Positions 24,837 through 33,029 of a DNA stretch of 64,000 nucleotides are shown in pieces. The notes under the pieces are model-generated. The model was not told the origin of the DNA. It saw only the letters and a list, made by a program, of their open reading frames with translations, and ran no database searches. How positions within the stretch are numbered: the first letter of the stretch is position 1; each line of letters begins with the position of its first letter. The position numbers and the translations under genes are program-made. The stretch comes from Patiriisocius sp047731265 (lineage in GTDB: Bacteria; Bacteroidota; Bacteroidia; Flavobacteriales; Flavobacteriaceae), in NCBI RefSeq assembly GCF_047731265.1, contig NZ_CP159835.1, positions 186,001 to 250,000 of the forward strand, in the 5' to 3' direction.

Positions 24837-25465
24837 GCGCTTGGCTCATCTATACTATTGGGTTTGTCGCCCAAATACTTTTTTCGGGAAGGCTTGTATT
24901 ACAATGGGCTCTTTCAGAAAAAAGCAAAAAAATTGTCACCCCTTCCCTATTCTGGAAGCTTAGCTTATTTGCCTCTTTCTTGTTGTTCGTTTATGGATAT
25001 TTAAGAGATGATTTTGCCATTATGCTTGGACAAACATTGACCTATTATATTTATATCCGCAACTTACAGTTGCAAGGAGAATGGCAAAAGCTCTTTAAAC
25101 CTTTACAGTGGTTATTATTAATTTTCCCTGCTATTATTATCTTTTACGGGTATAATAATGGCGAATATGATGCGGTAAAATTATTTCAAAACGAAGCGAT
25201 TCCGCTATGGCTTTTATGGCTGGGAGTCATAGGACAAGTAGTATTTACCTTGCGCTTTATTTATCAATGGATCTATTCTGAAAAAACTAAAATATCACAA
25301 CTACCGCTCGGTTTTTGGGCGTTGAGTGTGATGGGTGCCGTACTTATTTTAACCTATGCCATTATTAGAAAAGACCCTGTTCTATTAGTGGGACACGGAG
25401 CAGGAATATTCATCTACACCCGAAATATATTTATAGGTAATAAACAAAACACGAATGCAAATTAA
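24833..25465 (+). CDS. Lipid-A-disaccharide synthase N-terminal domain (LAB_N) membrane protein
   Basis: A 210-residue integral membrane protein with about six helices in two repeats. Each has the LAB_N pattern: IYTIGFVAQILFSGRLVLQW (residues 6-25) and VIGQVVFTLRFIYQWIYSEK (residues about 122-141), each followed by a Ser/Glu-Lys-K loop and a P-x-x-FWxLS motif (TPSLFWKLSLF, LPLGFWALSV). Such proteins are found next to GT2/GT39 genes and are thought to take part in polyprenyl-linked or lipid-linked sugar handling. It overlaps the GT2 gene by 4 bases and the GT39 gene by 11 bases. Confidence 0.85.
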   Translation: MSAWLIYTIGFVAQILFSGRLVLQWALSEKSKKIVTPSLFWKLSLFASFLLFVYGYLRDDFAIMLGQTLTYYIYIRNLQLQGEWQKLFKPLQWLLLIFPAIIIFYGYNNGEYDAVKLFQNEAIPLWLLWLGVIGQVVFTLRFIYQWIYSEKTKISQLPLGFWALSVMGAVLILTYAIIRKDPVLLVGHGAGIFIYTRNIFIGNKQNTNAN

Positions 25466-27101
25466 GAATAACCACATCTTCCTACTCGTACTAGCGTGTA
25501 TAATGATATTTTTTATACATCTAGATGCGCTATGGTTAAACGTTATGGAAGTGCGTAATTTTGCTACAGCACGAGAAATGCTTCACGACAATAACTGGAT
25601 TATGACCACATTAAATGGAGATCCTCGGTATCAAAAACCCCCCTTACCAACTTGGATCACAGCAATTTTTGGCGCTATTTTTAGTATCCACAACATTGCC
25701 GCATTAAGATTACCTGCGGCAATTACATCGTTGATTTTAATAGTATGCTCCTATAAATTGGCCATGCAATTCTCTAAAGACAAAACCTATGCTTTTTTAA
25801 GTTCGTTAATTTTAGGCACTTCATTTTATATTGTATTCTCAGGAAGAAATGGGCAATGGGATATTTTTACACATGGTTTTATGATGGTATGCATTTATCA
25901 ATTATACCTGTTTTTTACTTCTGAAGAAAAAAAATATCAGCACGTTTTAATCGCTGCTTTTTTCTTTGGTTGTTCCTTTATGAGTAAAGGTCCTGTATCA
26001 TTATATACGCTTTTATTGCCTTTTTTGATAGCATTTGGTTTTACCTTCAAATACCGAAAATTAAAATCACGGTTACTACCATTAGCCCTATTTTTAGTTT
26101 TGGCTTTTGTGCTTTCTGCTTGGTGGCATTACTACACCTACTTAAAAGACCCACAAGCTGTACTCGCCATTACTAGTAATGAAACCAATAATTGGACGAA
26201 TTATAACATACGTCCATTTTATTATTATTGGAGTTTTTTTACTCAAAGTGGTATCTGGACGATACCCGCATTTATCGGGTTGCTGTATCCTTATTTAAAA
26301 AATAAAGTTTTCGATAAAAAAGCATACCAATTTACATTAATCTGGCTAGTAGCTTCGGTACTATTATTATCTATTATTCCTGAAAAAAAATCCCGTTACC
26401 TCCTACCAGTACTTATTCCATTGGCGATGAATACTGGCTTTTATATTGAATATTTATTTAGAAATTTCAGCAGTTTAAAAAATAAGAAAGAGACTTTTCC
26501 CGTCTATTTTAATTTTGGGCTCATTGCACTTATTGGCCTCTCTTTTTCGGTGGTTGGGTATATATTGCTGAAAGACATTTACACTGGAAACTGGCTTTGG
26601 TTTATAGTCTTAGCAATTGTATTGGTTGTTATTGGAATAGGAATAGTGATGAATTTAAGACGAAAGCGAATACAGCCTGTATTTTATTTAACCATCTTAT
26701 TTATTTGCGCTGTCACCACTTTTGGTTTGCCTATGGTAAAATTCATTAATGTAAACCCTGAATATAAATCGTTTTCAATTTTGAAAGATTGGCAGTCTAA
26801 AAATGATGTCTCAATTTATGAATATAGCTACTTTACTCCTGAAGTAACATGGAGTTTTGGCGAACCTATTAAAGTACTTCGTGATGGCGAAAAAGTGCTA
26901 TTCCCGAAGGAAAACAACTTTGGAATATTAGTGGAAAAAGAAAGTACAGCACAATTTTATGATGATTATAAAGGGTATGCTATCAAAAAAATTAGCGACT
27001 ATGATATTAACCCGATACCCTCTGGAAATGAAAGATACAGCAGGGGTTTATACCGGGATTTTTATATCGTTACTGCGCTTGCTTCGATACCCTCTAAATA
27101 A
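25455..27101 (+). CDS. Glycosyltransferase family 39 (ArnT-like) membrane protein
   Basis: A 548-residue polytopic membrane glycosyltransferase with about a dozen TM segments. The N-terminal periplasmic loop has WLNVMEVRNFATAREM and the acidic DxxE-like site, followed by GDPRYQKPPLPTWI, typical of PMT/ArnT enzymes that take sugar from polyprenyl phosphate. It resembles flavobacterial 'glycosyltransferase 39' proteins. With the preceding GT2 and LAB_N genes it makes a complete carrier charging and transfer set, probably decorating lipid A or an envelope polymer; this is inference from the set. C-terminal region is soluble (residues about 430-548). Confidence 0.88.
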   Translation: MQIKNNHIFLLVLACIMIFFIHLDALWLNVMEVRNFATAREMLHDNNWIMTTLNGDPRYQKPPLPTWITAIFGAIFSIHNIAALRLPAAITSLILIVCSYKLAMQFSKDKTYAFLSSLILGTSFYIVFSGRNGQWDIFTHGFMMVCIYQLYLFFTSEEKKYQHVLIAAFFFGCSFMSKGPVSLYTLLLPFLIAFGFTFKYRKLKSRLLPLALFLVLAFVLSAWWHYYTYLKDPQAVLAITSNETNNWTNYNIRPFYYYWSFFTQSGIWTIPAFIGLLYPYLKNKVFDKKAYQFTLIWLVASVLLLSIIPEKKSRYLLPVLIPLAMNTGFYIEYLFRNFSSLKNKKETFPVYFNFGLIALIGLSFSVVGYILLKDIYTGNWLWFIVLAIVLVVIGIGIVMNLRRKRIQPVFYLTILFICAVTTFGLPMVKFINVNPEYKSFSILKDWQSKNDVSIYEYSYFTPEVTWSFGEPIKVLRDGEKVLFPKENNFGILVEKESTAQFYDDYKGYAIKKISDYDINPIPSGNERYSRGLYRDFYIVTALASIPSK

Positions 27102-27205
27102 AATTTACTTGTAGTCATTTCATTTAGTTCTCGCGGTAAACCTTGCGTGTTTGTTTGATTAAAGCAATGCATTGAACAGCCCCTTAACCCCTTTGAAATC
27201 CGGAA

Positions 27206-27787
27206 TTAAATCTTGGCTTCTGAATTAAACTTTCGTTGTACCCAACGGTTCAGTTTATAAATGGAAAGGCCAATTAGTGCACCAAAAAACATTCCTGTTA
27301 GAATATCTAAAGGGTAATGTACTCCTAAATAAATTCTTGAATAGGCTACCACAACAGCCCAAAACAATAATAGAAACGGCAGATATCTATAATGGGGTTT
27401 TAGTAACACCCCTATAAAGACAGCCGCGGCCATGGTACTTGCGGCGTGTGCAGAAAAATAGCCATAACGTCCACATCCCTCTGCTACAAAACGCATAAGT
27501 GGTTTTAATTCTTCTACCCTACAAGGGCGTGGTCTTTTAAAGAGTACATATTTAAATAAGTTGGCTAGCTGGTCTGAAGCCGTTACCATAACAGCTGCAC
27601 AAACAACAACGATAAGCATGCCCTTTGCGCCAAACTTCTTAAAAACTAAATACAATAAAAGCAAATATAGTGGAATGGAAGACCATTTCTCTGTCACTAT
27701 GTTCCAAAACTCGTCCCAAGTAGGGTTTCCCAAATTATTGAGATAAAGGAATAATTGCTCGTCATATGTTAATACCTGCTCTAGCAT
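27206..27787 (-). CDS. PAP2-family phosphatase
   Basis: A 193-residue membrane phosphatase with the three PAP2 motifs: C1 KYVLFKRPRP (about 78-87), C2 YFSAHAAS with the catalytic His, and C3 SRIYLGVHYPLDILTG. Such enzymes act on undecaprenyl pyrophosphate, phosphatidate or related lipids. The usual PSGH in motif C2 is SAHA here, as in some members. The next gene upstream on the same strand (27788) ends at the base before its start, so the two are cotranscribed. Confidence 0.92.
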   Translation of the reverse strand: MLEQVLTYDEQLFLYLNNLGNPTWDEFWNIVTEKWSSIPLYLLLLYLVFKKFGAKGMLIVVVCAAVMVTASDQLANLFKYVLFKRPRPCRVEELKPLMRFVAEGCGRYGYFSAHAASTMAAAVFIGVLLKPHYRYLPFLLLFWAVVVAYSRIYLGVHYPLDILTGMFFGALIGLSIYKLNRWVQRKFNSEAKI

Positions 27788-28018
27788 TTAGTCTTGTTCG
27801 TAAAGCGCTACTTCGCGATCATAGAATGCCGTAGCTTCTTTGATATAGTTTTCGGTTTCGGCTTCGAGTTCTTTTTGATCGTGTTGGTCAAATTCTTCGA
27901 GCCACTCTACCTCATCATTTTCGAGATTGATTATAAAACGGGGAAACTCAGTACGAATTATAAAAATAGCTTCTGGATAATCGCTATTATCTCCTAATAT
28001 ATAAGTAGGTAATTCCAT
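27788..28018 (-). CDS. Small acidic conserved protein, unknown function
   Basis: A 76-residue, strongly acidic protein (MELPTYILGDNSDYPEAIFI, VEWLEEFDQHDQKELEAETE). It is not assigned to a named family, although the style (short, acidic, starting MELPTYILGDN) is familiar from flavobacterial conserved hypotheticals placed beside PAP2 genes. No signal peptide or TM. Its stop codon is immediately followed by the PAP2 start codon, so translation is probably coupled. Confidence 0.7.
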   Translation of the reverse strand: MELPTYILGDNSDYPEAIFIIRTEFPRFIINLENDEVEWLEEFDQHDQKELEAETENYIKEATAFYDREVALYEQD

Positions 28019-28081
28019 TTGGGATTTATGTTTTGTGGTTTGTTGCTAAAATTACTGCTTTTTAAATTCATCTTAAAACAA

Positions 28082-28110
28082 AAAGAAAAATCCCGAGCTT
28101 TCACTCGGGA
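28082..28110 (-). terminator. Orphan intrinsic terminator on the minus strand
   Basis: TCCCGAG (28091-28097) and CTCGGGA (28104-28110) form a GC-rich 7-bp stem with a TTTCA-type loop. Read on the minus strand it is followed by ATTTTTCTTTTT. It lies 63 bases upstream of the small acidic gene and no coding gene ends just before it, so it should end a transcript from 28111-28548. Confidence 0.8.
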
Positions 28111-28424
28111 ATCTAAAAATATTTAAACAAATAAAATAAACCTCTCTTTTTCAATAGATCTAAATTTTAACCCCTTTTAAAGTTTGTTTCTTAGGCTAAG
28201 ATAAGCACAAAAAGAAAGTCCTAAAAACAGTTATGGCTACTCTTTATAAAATGAATGTCGGCTTTTATAAATTAAGGGTGGCCATTTATTAGAGAAACCT
28301 GGGTTTGAGTCTGTAACTTCTTATAGCACAAGGTTGGTGTATCTTTGAGGGATACACTTATTAAAAGCAATCATATATCAAGGAGCCAATAATTTAAACA
28401 ACCATAATACTATTGACTGTCGAT

Positions 28425-28502
28425 ATGATTAGAAATTTAGAACAAATACTTCAAATTTCAGCTGCGGTTTTAGTCAATAACCATAAACTTGCTTCAAAAT
28501 AA
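28425..28502 (+). pseudogene. Possible NUDIX hydrolase N-terminal remnant
   Basis: ATG at 28425 to TAA at 28500-28502 gives 25 residues; LEQILQISAAVLVNNHKLA is similar to the opening strand of NUDIX hydrolases (ISAAVLINDxxQLL). Nothing of a NUDIX box follows. The resemblance is short and could be chance. Confidence 0.2.
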
Positions 28503-28550
28503 TAAGGAGAACTACACGCATATAAATGATAAATTCCCCTAAGATTAAAA

Positions 28551-28613
28551 AAAACACACTCAATCAACATAAAATATACTTGGGTGTTTTAGTTCTTTTA
28601 TTTTGAACTAAAA
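28551..28613 (-). terminator. Terminator region of the MATE transporter gene
   Basis: Two inverted repeats lie just after the MATE stop (28636, minus strand). TTTTAGTTC/GAACTAAAA (28587-28613) is a perfect 9-bp stem. The second, imperfect, pairs AAAACAC with GTGTTTT (28551-28590) and is followed on the minus strand by a run of T. Confidence 0.65.
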
Positions 28614-28635
28614 CTAAAATTAGCTTACAAATATC

Positions 28636-30018
28636 CTATTCTCGAGTAGCATTCGTAAGGGCCAATTTTTTAGAAAGAAAATGAAACCTAAGAAACAATA
28701 AAACTCCAGAAACGGTGAGCCCAGCCAGTAATCCTATCCAGATGCCCATACTGCCGTATTCTGTAAAAAGACCCAAGTAATACATTATCGGAAATCCCAC
28801 GACCCAATAGGCTATAAAAGTTACGATGGTTGGGATTTTTACGTCTTGCATTCCCCGAAGCGCACCCAATGCCACTACTTGAATGGTATCGCTAATTTGA
28901 AATACTGCTGCTACTAACAATAATGTTGCGGCGGTGGTGGCTACTTCAGTATTGTCTAATAATTCTAAGGGGTTATCATAGTTGAGATACAAATCGGGTA
29001 ATGACTGGTGAAAAACCCAAAATACAATAGCAAAGACTACTGCCATTAATGTTGAAAGTAAAAAGATTGAAAAGGCAATGCGCCTCAACTCACCAAATCG
29101 TTGCAACCCTTTTTGATTCCCAACACGAATCATGGCTACCACACCAAAGCCCATAGCTACCATAAAGGTCATCGAAGACAAATTGAGCGCAATTTGATTT
29201 GCTGCTTGTGGATTCTTTCCTAAGGTACCAGACAACCAAATCGCCGCTGTAAAAATAGCCACTTCAAAAAACATTTGCAAAGCCGAAGGAAAACCTAGAT
29301 CAAACACTTTTTTAAGCATTGCTTTGGACAGCTTGAAAAACTTAATATGCGTAACAAATGGTTTCGATTTTTTCTTTCGATACAATACATACCAAAGAAA
29401 CAAAACCATTACAACACGTGACACCAATGTCCCAATAGCCGCACCTACTATACCCCACTCTGGGGCACCCCATTTTCCAAATATGAACATATAGTTGAGA
29501 ACCACATTAAATAAGTTCGCGATAATCGTTGCATACATAGGATACTTCGTTAGCGACAAACCATCACTAAACTGCTTGAACGCTTGAAAAACAATTAATG
29601 GGAATAAAGAAACAGCGACTAGATTTAAATAAGGCATAGCCAAGTCCACAACTTCCGTTGGCTGTTTCATATAATACATCAAAGGCTTTGCAATAAACAC
29701 CATTGCTACCAGCGCAATACCAAACAGTGTGCATAAAAATAAGCCGTGCTTAAAAGATGATTTCCCTTTCTCAAAATTATTTTCGCCATCAGCTTCCGCT
29801 ATTAAAGGAGTAATTGCCGTAGAGAAACCAATCCCTAGAGACATTGCTATAAACATAAAGCTATTACCCAAAGAAACGGCGGCAAGCTCTGCTGTTCCTA
29901 GTTGCCCAACCATAATGTTATCTATAAAGGCCACTGTGGTATGCCCTAGCATTCCCAAAATAACTGGGCTCGCTAGTTTTAGATTATAACTAAATTCTTT
30001 TGTGTAGGAAGTGAGCAA
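28636..30018 (-). CDS. MATE family multidrug efflux transporter
   Basis: A 460-residue, 12-TM transporter (NorM-like) that exports cationic drugs or metabolites against Na+ or H+. The N-terminal SYNLKLASPVILGMLGHTTV with AFIDNIMVGQLGTAELAAVS is the typical MATE opening, and the second half repeats it (LGFPSALQMFFEVAIFTAAI...NPQAANQIALNLSSMTFM). Length is normal. A single gene, ended by hairpins at 28551-28613. Start ATG at 30018 is uncontested. Specific substrate unknown. Confidence 0.94.
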   Translation of the reverse strand: MLTSYTKEFSYNLKLASPVILGMLGHTTVAFIDNIMVGQLGTAELAAVSLGNSFMFIAMSLGIGFSTAITPLIAEADGENNFEKGKSSFKHGLFLCTLFGIALVAMVFIAKPLMYYMKQPTEVVDLAMPYLNLVAVSLFPLIVFQAFKQFSDGLSLTKYPMYATIIANLFNVVLNYMFIFGKWGAPEWGIVGAAIGTLVSRVVMVLFLWYVLYRKKKSKPFVTHIKFFKLSKAMLKKVFDLGFPSALQMFFEVAIFTAAIWLSGTLGKNPQAANQIALNLSSMTFMVAMGFGVVAMIRVGNQKGLQRFGELRRIAFSIFLLSTLMAVVFAIVFWVFHQSLPDLYLNYDNPLELLDNTEVATTAATLLLVAAVFQISDTIQVVALGALRGMQDVKIPTIVTFIAYWVVGFPIMYYLGLFTEYGSMGIWIGLLAGLTVSGVLLFLRFHFLSKKLALTNATRE

Positions 30019-30106
30019 TCGCTTTTATTTTTTGGCAAAGGTAGAAAACCAAAATAGGCTATGATTTAAAAAGTTTGTATATTTTTAAATATTCGTAAAC
30101 AGAAGA

Positions 30107-30566
30107 ATGATGCAATCAAAAGCAAATACCCCGGTGGAATATATTAACGCATTACCTGAAGAAAGAAAAGAAGTTATTTCTAAAATAAGAACGCTTATTC
30201 AAGAAAATCTTTCCAAGGGTTTTAAGGAACCTATGAGTTATGGTATGCTAAGATACATAGTAGCGCATAGCGAATATCCTGATGGATATCACTGTGAACC
30301 AAAGTTACCCTTGCAGTTTTTGAACATTGCTTAACAAAAAAAATCACGTGGCAGCATGTCATTCTGGTTGTTATACAGATCCTAAATTAATGAAGTAGTC
30401 ATTTTGAGAATACCCTAAACACGCTACCAATAAAATAGATATGGGAAAAAGTTGTATTCGTTTTAAGAATATGAAGAAAATCCTTTACGAGTTTTTAGGA
30501 GAATTATTTGCAAAAATGACGATAGCTGAATGGATTGAGCGGAATGAAAGCCTTATTAAAAAGTAG
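30107..30566 (+). pseudogene. Decayed DUF1801 domain gene
   Basis: A 75-codon frame (TPVEYINALPEERKEVISKI, MSYGMLRYIVAHSEYPDGYH, CEPKLPLQFLNIA) matches the first half of a DUF1801 (YdhG-like) protein. It ends in TAA just after LNIA where the family has a Ser codon. Beyond it the rest can still be read: KNHVAACHSGCYTDPKLMK in a frame shifted by one base in a run of eight A, a TAG and a TGA, then EYPKHATNKIDMGKSCIRF and PYEF-like LYEFLGELFAKMTIAEWIER to TAG at 30564-30566. Four lesions therefore break it. This is true decay, not a single sequencing error. The next gene starts on the following base. Confidence 0.9.
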
Positions 30567-31457
30567 TTGGTAATTAAAAAAAGAAAACAGATCAATAATA
30601 CATTCACACATTTTTTAAATATTCCGGAACTTGATGTTTCTTCGGAAGGTTTTCCTTATAATACATTTTCTTGTTCCTCGGCCGCCATCATAGGCTTTTT
30701 CCGACGGCGGTCTGCTGAAGCTTTAGGGGACACGCGGACGGAAATGGCAACTCCTATTGATACTGAAATTGAAATTCCGACTAATTTAATTCTCGGGAAG
30801 CAAGCCGAATATCTATTTGAGCATTATTTAAAAACCAGTCAATCAATCGAATTACTTGCAGCTAATGTTCAAATTCAAGGAACTTCCCGAACCTTAGGCG
30901 AATTGGATTATATAGTAAACGACCATATCGCTTCTAAAACCATCCACGTAGAATTAGCCTGCAAATTCTATCTTCACGATCCTAACTTGTCTTTAGATTT
31001 TGAAGCGACTTGGATTGGACCTAACCTGAAAGATACCTTACAGGATAAATTAAACAAGCTTCAAGAAAAGCAATTTCCATTACTGTTTAAAACGGAAGCA
31101 GAATCACTTTTGAGTTCATTACAACTTTCTGCTGCAGCTATTGAACAGCGATTGTGTTTAAAAGCTTCGTTGTTTGTCCCAATGGGGTTTGGCTTAGAAA
31201 CCCTTCCACAGGCATATCAAAAATGTATTGCCGGACGATGGATGTCACACAAAGCATTTGAAAACAAGGAAAGAAAGGGGCAATTTGCTGTTATTCCCAA
31301 AAAGAAATGGCTTTCATCACCAGAAATAATTGAGCATTGGAATGATTTTAAAAACACTCAAATAGCAGTTGTTGAAGAAATTTCAGCTAAAAAATCACCA
31401 CTAGTGTATCAAAATATTAATGGGATAATTTCCAAGTTTTTTGTGGTGTGGTGGTAA
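30567..31457 (+). CDS. DUF1853 family protein with a GC-rich N-terminal insertion
   Basis: A 296-residue protein. The core LGKQAEYLFEHYLKTSQSIE, LGELDYIVNDHIASKTIHVE-LACKFYL and the basic C-terminus match the DUF1853 family (restriction-endonuclease-like fold is likely: E..LGELDxI..IHVELxxKFY). The start is a TTG at 30567, directly after the DUF1801 stop; no in-frame ATG exists before residue 60, so the start is uncertain. Residues about 36-60 are coded by a GC-rich segment (30674-30745) that contains a hairpin and looks inserted. The function of the family is not known. The upstream DUF1801 pseudogene may have been its operon partner. Confidence 0.75.
   Translation: MVIKKRKQINNTFTHFLNIPELDVSSEGFPYNTFSCSSAAIIGFFRRRSAEALGDTRTEMATPIDTEIEIPTNLILGKQAEYLFEHYLKTSQSIELLAANVQIQGTSRTLGELDYIVNDHIASKTIHVELACKFYLHDPNLSLDFEATWIGPNLKDTLQDKLNKLQEKQFPLLFKTEAESLLSSLQLSAAAIEQRLCLKASLFVPMGFGLETLPQAYQKCIAGRWMSHKAFENKERKGQFAVIPKKKWLSSPEIIEHWNDFKNTQIAVVEEISAKKSPLVYQNINGIISKFFVVWW
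30674..30745. repeat. GC-rich hairpin-bearing insertion in the DUF1853 gene
   Basis: This 72-base piece is much richer in G and C than its surroundings. CCGCCATC (30682-30689) and GACGGCGG (30703-30710) pair as an 8-bp stem with one wobble around a 13-base loop. It keeps the reading frame and adds basic residues RRRSAEALGDTRTEM. It looks like a small mobile hairpin or a piece of foreign DNA. Confidence 0.5.
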
Positions 31458-31548
31458 GTTTTTAATTGTAGGATGTGGGCTGTTGGGTGTCAAAAAATAA
31501 TCTCAATTATAAATTCTGAATTTATTAATTCTTAACTGCGCCCAGATT

Positions 31549-32937
31549 TCATTTCACTCCGTAGGTATCCATCAAATAAATAAGGCTAGTCATTGTGGCT
31601 GCTCCTAATTCTAGTTCGCGTTTATTTACGGCGTCAAAAGTATCGTTTTCTGAGTGGTGATGATCAAAATAGCGCTGACTGTCTGGGCGTAATCCTGCCA
31701 GTACTATACCGTCTTTCTTTAGTGGACCAATATCTGCTCCACTTCCACCCTTTTCAAAATAATGAATTAGGTAAGGTTTAAATAATGGTCTCCAACTTTC
31801 AATTTGATTAAAATTTGCATCGTCACAATCAAACGAAAACCCACGAGGTGTAAAGCCACCAGAATCACTTTCTAAAGCAAAGATGTGATTTTCTCTTTTT
31901 AATTGTGCTTGCTCTGCATATTCCCGTCCACCTCTTAAACCATTTTCTTCATTCATAAACAGCACTACTCTAATGCTGTGTTTGGGTTTGTATCCTATTT
32001 CTTTCATTAAACGAAGTACTTCCATAGATTGCACAACTCCCGCACCATCATCGTGAGAACCATCACCCAAATCCCAAGAATCTAAATGCCCACCAACAAT
32101 CATATATTTATCTGGAAATTGTGATCCTGTTATCTCTCCTATTACATTGTGAGACTCAACATCAGGGAAAATTTTGCAGTTCTGCTTTAAATAAAATTTT
32201 AAATTAGGAATTAACTTTAGGGTATTGCTCAACTGGTTTGCTCCATTGGTACTAATTGCACAGGCAGGAATGCGTTGGCTTTTTGGTAAATCTCCATAGC
32301 TCATAGCCCCCGTATGAGGAAAATCATCCTCTCGCAAATTCATAGAACGCACGACAATACCAACAGCTCCATATTTTCCGGCTTCTTTAGCGCCAGAATA
32401 ACGCTGATCGACGCAGCCTCCATACGCTTGGAAAGTTTGGATTAAATCTGCCTGCATAGGCCTATTAAAAAAAACGATTTTACCTTCTATTTTTTCTTTT
32501 CCCAAGCTTGCCAATTCTTCGATACCTTGCACTTCAACAAGTTCTGCTTTAATACCTACTGCAGCAGTAGCAACAGAACCTCCCAAAGCACAAACATCCA
32601 TTTCGGTGGTGACACCTGGACCTGTTTCCATATAGGCGTATTCTTGAAAACCACGGGTCCATTTAGGAACCATTACAGGCTGCCGCCAGACTTTATCCAA
32701 GCCCAATTTGTCTAATTCTTCCTTGGTATATCTCACCGCCTTTCCTGCATTTAAAGACCCTGATAGCCTCCCTCCAATTTTGTTTGACAGATGATCTAAC
32801 CAGTGATAACTTTTACCGTTAATTAACGAAGCGTTGTATATTTCACGCAACATCGTGGAGTCTTTCTCATTTATTTGTTGCGCTATTGCTGGTGCTATGA
32901 GACCAACTAAAAGTACTGATAGAAATATTTTTTTCAT
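31549..32937 (-). CDS. M28 family zinc aminopeptidase/carboxypeptidase Q-like
   Basis: A 462-residue secreted metallopeptidase. The N-terminus MKKIFLSVLLVGLIAPAIAQ is a signal peptide. A PA-domain insert follows (about 130-260), then the dinuclear zinc core GGHLDSWDLGDGSHDDGAG, MNEENGLRGG with the catalytic/ligand Glu pair, ESDSGG, and a final His ligand in FDHHHSENDTFD. This organisation is that of plasma glutamate carboxypeptidase-like M28 enzymes. I use the ATG at 32935-32937; the upstream ATG (32952) adds MLAKP before a good signal peptide. Probably digests peptides in the periplasm. Single gene. Confidence 0.93.
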   Translation of the reverse strand: MKKIFLSVLLVGLIAPAIAQQINEKDSTMLREIYNASLINGKSYHWLDHLSNKIGGRLSGSLNAGKAVRYTKEELDKLGLDKVWRQPVMVPKWTRGFQEYAYMETGPGVTTEMDVCALGGSVATAAVGIKAELVEVQGIEELASLGKEKIEGKIVFFNRPMQADLIQTFQAYGGCVDQRYSGAKEAGKYGAVGIVVRSMNLREDDFPHTGAMSYGDLPKSQRIPACAISTNGANQLSNTLKLIPNLKFYLKQNCKIFPDVESHNVIGEITGSQFPDKYMIVGGHLDSWDLGDGSHDDGAGVVQSMEVLRLMKEIGYKPKHSIRVVLFMNEENGLRGGREYAEQAQLKRENHIFALESDSGGFTPRGFSFDCDDANFNQIESWRPLFKPYLIHYFEKGGSGADIGPLKKDGIVLAGLRPDSQRYFDHHHSENDTFDAVNKRELELGAATMTSLIYLMDTYGVK

Positions 32938-33029
32938 AGGTTTTGCCAGCATTGGCGGGTATTATGTAACACTAAGAATTTACGCAAGTCATTTAGATTA
33001 ATATCTGTTATAAATTGTTAAGAGTACTA

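Larger units (their letters stand above)
28111..28635. other. Long intergenic region between PAP2 operon and MATE gene
   Basis: About 500 bases without a convincing gene. It holds the MATE terminator (28551-28613), the possible source of an RNA ended by the orphan terminator at 28082-28110, and on the + strand a 25-codon ORF at 28425-28502 whose product (MIRNLEQILQISAAVLVNNH...) resembles the first residues of a NUDIX hydrolase. That ORF could be a gene remnant. Confidence 0.45.

Noticed and set aside
30107..31457. DUF1801 and DUF1853 as a novel two-gene defence or restriction system
   Set aside because: The first gene is a pseudogene with at least four lesions and the second is an ordinary DUF1853 protein; there is no methylase, helicase or nuclease partner.
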